Below are positions 1 through 5,222 of a DNA stretch of 5,222 nucleotides, piece by piece. Position 1 is the stretch's first letter. Every line of letters begins with the position of its first letter. Both the position numbers and the translations under genes were made by a program. The notes under the pieces were generated by a model. That model saw nothing but the letters and a program-made list of their open reading frames with translations, searched no databases and had not been told where the DNA came from. Origin of the DNA: an uncultured Methylococcaceae bacterium (lineage in GTDB: Bacteria; Pseudomonadota; Gammaproteobacteria; Methylococcales; Methylococcaceae); the NCBI GenBank assembly GCA_903910005.1, contig CAIVXW010000436.1:1-5222 (forward strand), read 5' to 3'.

Positions 1-281
1 CCACCCACCAACTCCCCCAGACGATCCAGTTTGCGACTCACCCTGTCGAGTTGGGCATCAGTTTTAGCCAACTGGGCGTCAGTTTTAGCCAACTGCGCGT
101 CAGTTTTAGCCAACTGGGCATCGGTTTTAGCTAACTGGGCATCAGTTTTGGCTAACTGGATATTAGTGGCAGCAATCTGGGCGTCGGTACGCCGTTGTTG
201 TGCAACCAGCTCTTTTTGCGCCACCGCAGTACTGGCAACCAGTGCCTGCAGTTTGGCATAAGTCATTCTTTTCTGTAGCAT
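1..281 (-). CDS. Coiled-coil protein, N-terminal part (DUF3782-like, probable PD-(D/E)XK-fold nuclease protein), truncated by window edge
   Basis: The frame is open from an ATG at 281-279 to the window edge, giving 93 codons with no stop. The start is supported by GAGGAG six bases upstream; a second Met at codon 6 has no comparable site. Residues 1-30 are a short helical lead (MTYAKLQALV...). From about residue 32 the protein is built of heptads: two degenerate ones (TDAQIAA, TNIQLAK), then near-identical TDAQLAK units, ending with LDRVSRKLDRLGELVGG, so it should form a long amphipathic coiled coil with Leu/Ile and Ala at core positions. No signal peptide or membrane segment is seen. Many bacterial proteins with this kind of coiled coil continue into a small PD-(D/E)XK nuclease-like domain (DUF3782-type); that domain would lie beyond the window, so the family call is inference. 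The function is unknown. The fragment at 433-690 looks like the C-terminus of a related protein. Confidence 0.7.
   Translation of the reverse strand, partial: MLQKRMTYAKLQALVASTAVAQKELVAQQRRTDAQIAATNIQLAKTDAQLAKTDAQLAKTDAQLAKTDAQLAKTDAQLDRVSRKLDRLGELVG
50..165. repeat. 21-bp in-frame tandem repeat encoding the coiled-coil heptads
   Basis: On the plus strand the sequence GTTTTAGC (GTTTTGGC in the last copy) recurs at 61, 82, 103, 124 and 145, a strict 21-bp period. Four units are nearly identical; the unit at 145-165 and the flanking bases at 50-60 are diverged. Each unit encodes one heptad (LAKTDAQ on the minus strand). The differences between units are mostly synonymous (GAT/GAC, GCC/GCT/GCG, TTA/TTG). 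Slipped-strand gain or loss of a unit would keep frame and coiled-coil register. Confidence 0.9.
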
Positions 282-313
282 TTTTAGCTCCTCATCGTTA
301 TTTAACGTCAGTT

Positions 314-333
314 CAGGGTAAGGACAGGGTAAG
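314..333. repeat. Short direct repeat CAGGGTAAG x2, 11-bp period
   Basis: CAGGGTAAG occurs at 314-322 and again at 325-333, separated by two bases, so the copies are about one DNA helical turn apart. They lie 33-52 bases upstream of the coiled-coil gene start, in its probable promoter region. A role as a regulator site is only a possibility; no clear -35/-10 pair is visible there. Confidence 0.4.
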
Positions 334-375
334 TGACGAGTGAATACCGCCTATCAACCAGCGATCCATGTCCCT

Positions 376-413
376 TTCTGCCCTCCGCTCTCCGCCTTCT
401 GCCTTCTGCCCTC
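376..413. repeat. Heptanucleotide tandem tract (TTCTGCC/CTCCGCC type), pyrimidine-rich on plus strand
   Basis: Five consecutive 7-base units occupy 376-410: TTCTGCC, CTCCGCT, CTCCGCC, TTCTGCC, TTCTGCC, followed by CTC. The tract lies between the stop of the broken gene (433) and the start of the coiled-coil gene (281). Similar GGCAGAA-type heptamers occur as short tandem repeats between genes in some bacterial genomes (recalled, not checked). With the repeat at 314-333 it is the only structure I see in the 151-bp gap. No convincing terminator is present. Confidence 0.65.
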
Positions 414-432
414 ACACAGACCCGGGGTCTCC

Positions 433-690
433 TCAAGTAAATACGCGGCCTTCCTGCACGACAATCTGATGATCGCCCTGCTGGGTAATCAAAAACAGGC
501 CCAGTTCTTTGGCCCGGGCAACGAGGGTATCGTTGGAAACCAGTGTGGCAATGCCTGCGAAGCGTCGATAATGGCTGAACTCCTTGAACAGGATCGGGAA
601 ACTCGGCATCTTCCGCTCCACCATCACCAGCAAATCCTTTTTCGGGAAAATCCAGTATTTTTTGAACCTGAAATCCGGTCGCTGCCGACT
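433..690 (-). pseudogene. 3' fragment of a coiled-coil/PD-(D/E)XK-fold nuclease-like gene (C-terminal ~60-85 residues)
   Basis: This frame is shifted by one base relative to the upstream YjiT-like frame. It is open from just after a TGA at 693-691 to a TGA at 435-433. It reads DFRFKKYWIFPKKDLLVMV, then ERKMPSFPILFKEFSHYRR, then FAGIATLVSNDTLVARAK, then ELGLFLITQQGDHQIVV. The pattern 'ERKMPSF..LF.EF..YR..AGIA....V...AKELGLF.ITQQGD' matches my memory of the C-terminal end of small coiled-coil nuclease-like proteins, in which a helix is followed by two strands with a helix between them. The catalytic acidic/ExK part is not clearly present. No good RBS or start lies near 690; the first internal ATG (633) lacks convincing context. 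It is probably not translated on its own. It could be the C-terminus of the upstream gene by frameshift, or the remnant of a separate gene fused by deletion. Homology is inferred from pattern only. Confidence 0.55.
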
Positions 691-1544
691 TCAGCTCCCC
701 TGTCCATTTCAGGGCTACCCGTCCGGCACTCGCCAGTTTTCGGGAGTGTTTGAGCAGCGGCGACAGCAGGTTTTCGATGATGTGGTCATCGGCCCGGAGG
801 GGTAATTGATGCCGCCAGTTCGGGTTGCACTGATTCAGCTCTTCAATGGGATTCACGGCATTGTCCGGCAGGGATGCCTGCAAGCGGACAATATGGGTAA
901 TCAGTTCGGCACTGAGGCGGTGTACCACCTCCATGTGCAAGGTCGGCGGGAGGATTTGCCGGGCCAGTTGTGCGGCCTGTAGTTCAGCTTCGTCTACCCC
1001 CTGCAAACCCCGACGATACCAGGACGCCAGTAATTCAGTAAAAAACTGCCTCAGCCGGGTATTGTCATCATTCAGCAGATGCAGGGGTAACCCTCCTTCA
1101 CAGGCGATAGTCACCAGATACAGATGATGGCCATTATTGGGGTTGACCAGTACCGTGCGACCCCACCACTGTAGGCCCATCGTTATCCAGTCATAGAGAA
1201 CCGGGTTATCGGGCACTGGCATGGTCAGGGTTTCAAAGATGGTATTCCAGGCCCACGCCCCGCCCCGGTGTTCGCGCCTGAAGGTTTCTGCCGCATACAG
1301 ACAAAACGCCGCCTGAAAACTGCGGTCATGCGGCAGCCTGATCTGTCCCGTCTGCAAATTGGGCCAGCTTGAAAGTACCTCTTTCAATGTCCCGTAATAC
1401 CTGTCAGTACATCGGTAGGCATATAAAGGCCGACCATCCGGTTGCCGGTTAGATAACCGTGCATGACTGAAAATAAAGCACCTCAACCAATTTGCCAAAT
1501 CCATCCGCCACTCCAGTGTTTACGTTGCCATGATGAGACTGTCG

Positions 1545-1574
1545 ATAATAAGTTGCCCCTGACCGGTGTGTCAA
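1545..1574 (-). promoter_or_regulatory. Sigma70-like promoter for the 1504 minus-strand gene
   Basis: On the minus strand a perfect -35 TTGACA (1574-1569) is followed after 18 bases by TATTAT (1550-1545), five of six matches to the -10 consensus. Transcription would begin near 1538-1540, leaving a leader of about 35 bases before the ATG at 1504 and its GGAG site. Good consensus and suitable position make it likely functional even though the gene is broken. Confidence 0.6.
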
Positions 1575-1583
1575 GCACACCGG
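1563..1583. promoter_or_regulatory. Perfect 8-bp inverted repeat overlapping the minus-strand -35 box (candidate operator)
   Basis: CCGGTGTG (1563-1570) and CACACCGG (1576-1583) are perfect inverted copies around a 5-base centre, TCAAG. The -35 TTGACA of the minus-strand promoter lies across the left arm and centre. No T-run follows on either strand, so a rho-independent terminator is unlikely. A dimeric regulator site controlling the minus-strand gene, and possibly the divergent cas operon, is the simplest reading. No regulator gene is in the window. Confidence 0.45.
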
Positions 1584-1601
1584 GCCAGGCCGCACCGCCT
1601 T

Positions 1602-1630
1602 TTGACAAATACCTGCAAAAGAATTAAAAA
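1602..1630 (+). promoter_or_regulatory. Candidate sigma70-like promoter directed toward cas3
   Basis: TTGACA (1602-1607) is followed after 17 bases by TAAAAA (1625-1630), four of six matches to the -10 consensus. It is the best plus-strand pair I found upstream of cas3, but it would give a leader of about 260 bases, containing the direct repeats and inverted repeat listed separately. A closer promoter with weaker boxes cannot be excluded. Confidence 0.35.
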
Positions 1631-1746
1631 TGCCTTCCGCCGACGGGCAGGGAGACAGACTACCGGATCAACAACGCCAAAATCTGTCAGAATTTCAAAA
1701 ACAATCATCAATATGGATGAATTTTAACGAACCTTGCGTGGTGTAC

Positions 1747-1830
1747 AGAACATATCTTACTCTTCGCAACAGTTTACCTGTTGTGTACGAATGTTAAAGA
1801 ACCTTTCTTACTGTTGGAAAAACTTACCTG
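1747..1830. repeat. Two imperfect direct repeats upstream of cas3, about 51-bp period
   Basis: Copy A spans 1747-1780 and copy B 1798-1830. They share AGAAC, then TCTTACT, then an A-rich middle, then TTACCTG in the same order, with one single-base gap and scattered mismatches. A further partial match (TTAACGAACCTT at about 1724-1735 against TTAAAGAACCTT at about 1794-1805) and a repeated GTGTAC (1741 and 1783) add to the repetitive character. The block is AT-richer than its surroundings and ends 68 bases before the cas3 start, so it may be a regulator-binding region. It does not look like type I-C CRISPR repeats. Confidence 0.55.
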
Positions 1831-1861
1831 ATGTTGTTGAGGCTCAAAGAATCATCAACAT
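1831..1861. promoter_or_regulatory. Inverted repeat in the cas3 leader
   Basis: ATGTTGTTGA (1831-1840) and TCATCAACAT (1852-1861) are complementary at nine of ten positions with an 11-base loop. In the transcript they could form a hairpin about 23 bases upstream of the AGGA site (1885-1888) of cas3. No U-run follows, so it is not a standard terminator. It could be an operator or an mRNA structure; its function is unknown. Confidence 0.35.
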
Positions 1862-1898
1862 TGTTCAGGCCAGCCCCTTTTTTCAGGAACGCTAACCC

Positions 1899-4196
1899 AT
1901 GACAACTTCAGCCTGCTACTACGCCCACAGCCGCAATACCGTGGGTGACAAACACCGTGTGAAAGATCATCTCCAGGGCGTGGCCCGTCTGGCCGCCCAG
2001 TTTGCCGCCGCGTCGGGGTATGCCGATGAGGCCCGACTGGCAGGTCTGCTGCACGATCTCGGCAAATACGGTGATCGCTTCCAGAAACGTCTGGAGGGGG
2101 AAGACCAGGGACTGGATCACTGGTCAATGGGGGCTTGTATGGCCTTGCGCCAATACCGTTCGGTGGCCGCCGCACTGGCCATTCAAGGGCATCACATTGG
2201 CTTACAGATTCTCGGCAGAGACGATCTGATTGCCATTCACCCGCACAAGCTGTCGGAACACCACCCGTTAGGGCTGGAATTGAGCGAGGCCGATGAAACC
2301 GTGCTGCAAGCCCGTTTGGCCGCCGACGGCCTCACCCCTGCGGCACCGGCAATGCCGCTGATGGCTGATACACTCAGAAGCGGTTTCGACACCATGCTCG
2401 ATATTCGTCTGCTGTTTTCCGCCCTGGTCGATGCCGATTTCATGGATACCGAGGCCCATTTTCAGGGCGGACTGGACGGCAAACGCTACCGCCCCGCAGG
2501 GGCAACCCTGCCGGCACAAACCGCCCTGGATTCGGTGCTTCGCCACATCGAAAAGCTTCAGGCCAACACCCAGGCCGATTCAAGGGTAGCTGATGTCCGC
2601 AGTCAGCTTCATGCTGATTGTCTCAAGGCCTCAGCCCAACCCCCCGGGCTATTTACCCTCACCGCCCCCACCGGCAGCGGCAAAACCCTGGCCATGCTCG
2701 CCTTTGCCCTGGCCCATGCTGCCCGGCATGGCTTGCGCCGGGTCATCCTGGTCGTACCCTATCTCAGCATCATTGAGCAAACGGCCCGCATTTACCGTGA
2801 ACTGCTGGGCGACGCCCTGGTGCTGGAACACCACTCCATGGCTGGACTGGGTGCGGAAAACCGGGCAACTGATGACGAAGACGACGCGGACGGGCACTCC
2901 CGTGAACGCAACCGACGGCTGTTATCGGAAAACTGGGACGCGCCCATCATCATCACCACCAGCGTACAAATGCTGGAATCGCTGTTTTCCAACCGGCCCT
3001 CCGCCTGCCGCAAACTGCACCGCCTGCCGGGTTCGGTGATTCTGTTCGATGAAGTGCAAACCATACCGGTCGGTCTCGCCATTCCCACCCTGGCCAGTCT
3101 GTCCCACCTGGCGGCACGCCATGGCAGCAGCATGGTACTGGCGACCGCCACCCAACCGGCTTTTGAACATTTGCACGAACAGGTCAGAACCCACGTACCC
3201 ACCGGTTGGCAGCCCCGTCCCATCGTCACCCAACCGGAACGACTGTTCAGCTCATTGCGGCGGGTAAAACGCATCTGGGGTGATCCCGATCAGCCCCTCG
3301 CCTGGTCTGAACTGGCCGAACAACTGGCGGATGCACGACAGGTGTTGTGCATCGTTAACCTCAAACGTCATGCAGAAACCCTCTGGCAAACCCTGGCAGA
3401 TGACGACTGCTTTCATCTCTCCACCAACCTGTGTGCCGCTCACCGGCAAACCCTGCTGACAGAAGTCCGGCGGCGATTACGGGCCGATGAACCGGTGCGG
3501 CTGATTGCCACCCAATGCGTCGAAGCCGGGGTGGATGTTGATTTTCCGTTAGTGTTACGGGCATTCGGCCCGCTGGAAGCGATTATTCAGGCCGAAGGGC
3601 GTTGCAACCGCGAAGGTCGGCGCAAAACCCTGGGTGATATGCGGATTTTCCTGCCGGAAGACGCGACCTACCCACCCGGAGGCTACGAGCAAGCCACCGA
3701 GCTGACCAAAATCCTGTTGCGGCGACACGGGGAGGACGGCATGGCCCTGGACGACCCGGCTTTTATTGCAGCCTATTACCGGGAACTCTACGACATGGCC
3801 AAACCGGACAACGCCCGCAAGACCCGGACGATTAGCCAGGCCGTCAGGGCGGGTTCTTTTCCCGAAGTGGCCCGAGCTTACCGGCTTATTGAAAATGACA
3901 GCATCAATGTCGTTGTTCCCTATCAAGCGGCCATGGATGCCTTTGAAGAAATCAGCCAACTGGCAGAAAAATCCGGCCTTACGGCTGAACTCATGCGGAA
4001 AGCCCGACCGCTCACCGTGGCCCTGTTCCGTCCCAAACCGGAAGACCCGGTATGGGACGGCCTGCTGGAAGTGCAATCCTTCAAAAAGGGCAGGCGATCA
4101 CGGCAAGAGTCCTGGTATATCGCTGCCCGACCTGAGCATTACCACCCCCAACTCGGCTACCGGCCACCGGCAGCCCTGAACGTCTGGATTGGGTGA
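1899..4196 (+). CDS. cas3: CRISPR-associated nuclease/helicase Cas3, type I-C
   Basis: This 765-residue protein is the interference effector that nicks and unwinds target DNA once Cascade has formed an R-loop. An N-terminal HD nuclease domain (about 1-200) shows H24, H52-D53 in GLLHDLGKYGDRFQ, H74, H98-H99 in GHHIGL, and the ALVDADFMDTE motif (D178, D180). The SF2 helicase follows: Walker A TAPTGSGKT (255-263), DEVQ box (384-387) in place of DEAH, motif III LATATQP (414-420), motif V TQCVEAGVDVDF, and motif VI QAEGRCNREG (564-573). A C-terminal region ends in SWYIAARPEHYHPQLGY. Length and fused HD-helicase order are normal for I-C, and all key residues seen are intact. The ATG has an AGGA ten bases upstream. 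The gene leads the operon, followed by cas5c and cas8c, which assigns the subtype. Transcription probably starts in the 394-bp intergenic region. Confidence 0.97.
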   Translation: MTTSACYYAHSRNTVGDKHRVKDHLQGVARLAAQFAAASGYADEARLAGLLHDLGKYGDRFQKRLEGEDQGLDHWSMGACMALRQYRSVAAALAIQGHHIGLQILGRDDLIAIHPHKLSEHHPLGLELSEADETVLQARLAADGLTPAAPAMPLMADTLRSGFDTMLDIRLLFSALVDADFMDTEAHFQGGLDGKRYRPAGATLPAQTALDSVLRHIEKLQANTQADSRVADVRSQLHADCLKASAQPPGLFTLTAPTGSGKTLAMLAFALAHAARHGLRRVILVVPYLSIIEQTARIYRELLGDALVLEHHSMAGLGAENRATDDEDDADGHSRERNRRLLSENWDAPIIITTSVQMLESLFSNRPSACRKLHRLPGSVILFDEVQTIPVGLAIPTLASLSHLAARHGSSMVLATATQPAFEHLHEQVRTHVPTGWQPRPIVTQPERLFSSLRRVKRIWGDPDQPLAWSELAEQLADARQVLCIVNLKRHAETLWQTLADDDCFHLSTNLCAAHRQTLLTEVRRRLRADEPVRLIATQCVEAGVDVDFPLVLRAFGPLEAIIQAEGRCNREGRRKTLGDMRIFLPEDATYPPGGYEQATELTKILLRRHGEDGMALDDPAFIAAYYRELYDMAKPDNARKTRTISQAVRAGSFPEVARAYRLIENDSINVVVPYQAAMDAFEEISQLAEKSGLTAELMRKARPLTVALFRPKPEDPVWDGLLEVQSFKKGRRSRQESWYIAARPEHYHPQLGYRPPAALNVWIG

Positions 4197-4233
4197 GTCA
4201 GGTATGAACCCAACCCATCACCCCCACCAACCT

Positions 4234-4248
4234 GGAGAAGAAACCATG
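4234..4248 (+). promoter_or_regulatory. Ribosome binding site and start choice for cas5c
   Basis: GGAG at 4234-4237 lies eight bases before the ATG at 4246. In-frame starts further upstream (TTG 4189 overlapping the cas3 end, ATG 4204) would add a His/Pro-rich stretch that does not resemble Cas5c proteins and have weaker sites. The ATG at 4246 puts the family's conserved VWGDFACFTRPE close to the N-terminus, as expected. Confidence 0.7.
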
Positions 4249-4983
4249 CACGGCAAAACCCACTGCCTTGAAGTCTGGGGCGATTTCGCCTGTTTCACAC
4301 GGCCCGAAATGAAAGTCGAGCGTTACAGCTACCCGCTCATTACGCCCTCGGCGGCACGCGGTATTTTCGATGCCATCTACTGGAAAAAGTCTTACGACCT
4401 GTACTGGCAGATCGAAACCATCGAACTGCTCACACCACCCCGCTACATTGCCCTGCGGCGCAATGAAGTCAAAGACCGGGTGCCCCCCGACCGAACCGTC
4501 AAAAGCTGGATGGAAGGCCGCGAAGACCCGGAACCGTTATGGGCCGATGGTGATCGCGAATCGCTGGGAACCGACCAGAAAGGCCGTACCCAGCGACAGA
4601 CCATGGCCCTGAAAGACGTGCATTACCGGATATGGGCGCATCTGGTGAGCCGCAAACCCCAAGACCTGCGCGAGTTCGACGCCCAGTTCGAGCGTCGGGC
4701 CAGCAAGGGTCAGTGCATCCAGCAGCCGTATCTGGGTTGCCGGGAATTTCCGGCTTATTTCACTCTGCTGACCGAATCCGACCCGCAACCGGCTCCCCAC
4801 AACCTCGACCTCGATCTGGGCTACATGCTGTACGATGTTTTCGATCTGAGCCGGGCCAATGACAACCTGGCCGCCCCCAACATCAGCGTGTTTCATGCCC
4901 GGTTGCATCAGGGCGTGATGAATGTCCCGGCCTACACCGATGCCGCCGTCCTCAAGACCGTGGAGATCACCCCCCATGCTTGA
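4246..4983 (+). CDS. cas5c: Type I-C Cas5 (Cas5c/Cas5d), pre-crRNA processing endoribonuclease
   Basis: The 245-residue protein shows the family signature from its N-terminus: LEVWGDFACFTRPEMKVER (8-26), ITPSAARGIFDAIYWK (32-47), then ALRRNEV, and TMALKDVHYRIWAHL in the middle. It is a RAMP-fold (ferredoxin-like) protein. In type I-C systems, which lack Cas6, Cas5c cleaves the CRISPR repeat hairpin and stays on the 5' handle of the crRNA within Cascade. Tyr45, in AIYW, is a plausible equivalent of the catalytic Tyr46 described for Bacillus halodurans Cas5d; I cannot place the Lys/His partners with certainty. Length fits the family (roughly 210-250 residues). The gene starts 49 bases after the cas3 stop and its last eight bases overlap the start of cas8c, consistent with one operon and translational coupling. 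Nothing suggests damage. Confidence 0.95.
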   Translation: MHGKTHCLEVWGDFACFTRPEMKVERYSYPLITPSAARGIFDAIYWKKSYDLYWQIETIELLTPPRYIALRRNEVKDRVPPDRTVKSWMEGREDPEPLWADGDRESLGTDQKGRTQRQTMALKDVHYRIWAHLVSRKPQDLREFDAQFERRASKGQCIQQPYLGCREFPAYFTLLTESDPQPAPHNLDLDLGYMLYDVFDLSRANDNLAAPNISVFHARLHQGVMNVPAYTDAAVLKTVEITPHA

Positions 4984-5222
4984 TGTCATCCTGCAACAGG
5001 CCGGTGAATCCGAACCCGGCTTCACTCGCAAAACCATCCGCTGGGCCATTACCTGCACCCCGGACGGTCGCTACACCGGGGTGATGGAACTGGGTGAAGG
5101 CAAAGGCCAGATATTCCCGTGCTGCCCCAACCTCAGCCCGGCTGAACTGATCAGCGGTGGCAAATCACGCTCCCATTTTCTGTCCGAAGGACTACCCACC
5201 GTGGCCCTGTACGGAACCGACG
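4976..5222 (+). CDS. cas8c: Type I-C Cascade large subunit Cas8c (Csd1), N-terminal part, truncated by window edge
   Basis: The frame opens at ATG 4976 inside the end of cas5c (8-bp overlap, ATGCTTGA) with GGAG ten bases upstream, and runs open for 82 codons to the window edge. The start MLDVILQQAGESEPGFTRKT, followed by VRWAI-like IRWAITC, then GQIFPCCPNLSPAELISGGK and SRSHFL, matches the N-terminus of Csd1/Cas8c proteins, where 'PGF..K.v.wai' and 'SGGKS..HFL' are characteristic. Cas8c is the large subunit of the I-C Cascade, involved in PAM recognition and target DNA binding. Family members are typically about 550-650 residues, so roughly one eighth is visible. The expected next gene is cas7c (csd2). 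Position and overlap fit a single cas3-cas5c-cas8c transcript. Confidence 0.93.
   Translation, partial: MLDVILQQAGESEPGFTRKTIRWAITCTPDGRYTGVMELGEGKGQIFPCCPNLSPAELISGGKSRSHFLSEGLPTVALYGTD

Larger units (their letters stand above)
308..1504 (-). pseudogene. Truncated YjiT / STY4851-ECs_5259-like protein (5' fragment; frame shifted after about codon 275-285)
   Basis: The frame opens at ATG 1504-1502 with GGAG six bases upstream and stays open for 398 codons. Residues 1 to about 280 look like a real cytoplasmic protein: DGRPLYAYRCTD (near residue 23), AAFCLYAAETFRREHRGGAW, YLVTIACEGGLPLHLL, then NPIEELNQCNPNWRHQLPLR. I recall these as hallmarks of the N-terminal region of the YjiT (STY4851/ECs_5259) family, large proteins of about 1,000 residues often found in defence or genomic islands; their function is not established. 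After roughly residue 280 the frame turns into Arg/Gly/Pro-rich text without protein character (for example RRPRVCVRAEGRRRRAEG), partly translated from the heptanucleotide tract, while an alternative frame becomes sensible. It is therefore a truncated and frameshifted remnant, although promoter and RBS look intact. The family call is from memory and moderately certain; the truncation is clear if the call is right. Confidence 0.65.
1505..1898. other. Divergent intergenic region between the broken minus-strand gene and cas3
   Basis: This 394-bp stretch separates two divergent transcription units. From left to right it holds the minus-strand promoter (1545-1574), the palindrome (1563-1583), a candidate plus-strand promoter (1602-1630), the direct-repeat block (1747-1830), an inverted repeat (1831-1861) and the cas3 Shine-Dalgarno site (1885-1888). 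A 55-codon open frame (1630-1797) is present but not supported as a gene. It contains no recognisable CRISPR repeat, tRNA or insertion-sequence end. Confidence 0.6.

Noticed and set aside
31..261. Plus-strand open frame with a repetitive WASVLAN translation
   Set aside because: It is the antisense reading of the 21-bp repeat; the minus-strand frame has a strong Shine-Dalgarno site and a sensible coiled coil, while this one has neither.
418..430. AGACCC-G-GGGTCT palindrome just after the stop of the broken gene, considered as a terminator
   Set aside because: The arms are only six bases with a one-base centre, and no T-run follows on the minus strand, so it is not a credible rho-independent terminator.
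340..753. Plus-strand open frame of 137 codons opposite the broken minus-strand gene
   Set aside because: It is antisense to the two protein-like minus-strand frames, its translation runs through the heptanucleotide tract, it resembles no family I know, and it has no convincing RBS.
1747..1830. Direct repeats considered as a two-repeat CRISPR array
   Set aside because: The copies are imperfect, have an indel, are separated by only about 17 bases, and lack the GC-rich hairpin and GAAAC-like end usual for type I-C repeats.
3555..4076. Long minus-strand open frames inside cas3 and cas5c (for example 173 codons here)
   Set aside because: They are antisense shadows of strongly conserved cas genes in GC-rich DNA, with no family motifs or start signals.
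4189..4245. Longer cas5c N-terminus from TTG 4189 or ATG 4204
   Set aside because: The added residues are His/Pro-rich and unlike Cas5c proteins, and the ATG at 4246 has a better-placed GGAG.

Overview
The window joins the start of a type I-C CRISPR-Cas effector operon (plus strand, right) to a decayed stretch that looks like accessory or defence-island DNA (minus strand, left). Base composition is moderately GC-rich, Shine-Dalgarno sites and sigma70-like promoters are visible, and the protein flavours suggest a proteobacterium, probably a gammaproteobacterium. No rRNA or single diagnostic gene fixes the taxon, so this is an inference.

Layout. 1-281 (minus): the first 93 codons of a protein with a heptad-repeat coiled coil, cut by the window edge. 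It resembles the N-terminus of coiled-coil/PD-(D/E)XK nuclease-fold proteins (DUF3782-like). 282-432: intergenic, with a 7-bp-period pyrimidine tract and a short 11-bp-period repeat. 433-1504 (minus): a broken composite gene. Its first ~270-285 codons resemble the N-terminus of the large YjiT (STY4851/ECs_5259) family. The remainder is coherent only in a different frame, where it reads like the C-terminal end of a coiled-coil nuclease protein. 1505-1898: a 394-bp divergent intergenic region with a good minus-strand promoter, a perfect palindrome over its -35 box, a candidate plus-strand promoter, two imperfect direct repeats and a small inverted repeat.

1899-5222 (plus): cas3, then cas5c, then the 5' end of cas8c (csd1), in the canonical I-C order. 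There is a 49-bp gap between cas3 and cas5c and an 8-bp overlap between cas5c and cas8c. Cas5c is the pre-crRNA endonuclease of I-C systems, Cas8c is the large Cascade subunit, and Cas3 is the recruited HD nuclease-helicase. cas7c, cas4, cas1, cas2 and the CRISPR array are expected beyond the right edge; none is in the window and no CRISPR repeats were seen here.

The cas genes are ordinary and look intact. The less ordinary content is the chimeric, frameshifted gene next to a coiled-coil gene of apparently the same type as its 3' piece, and the structured regulatory region between the two transcription units. I see no convincing evidence for an entirely new system.
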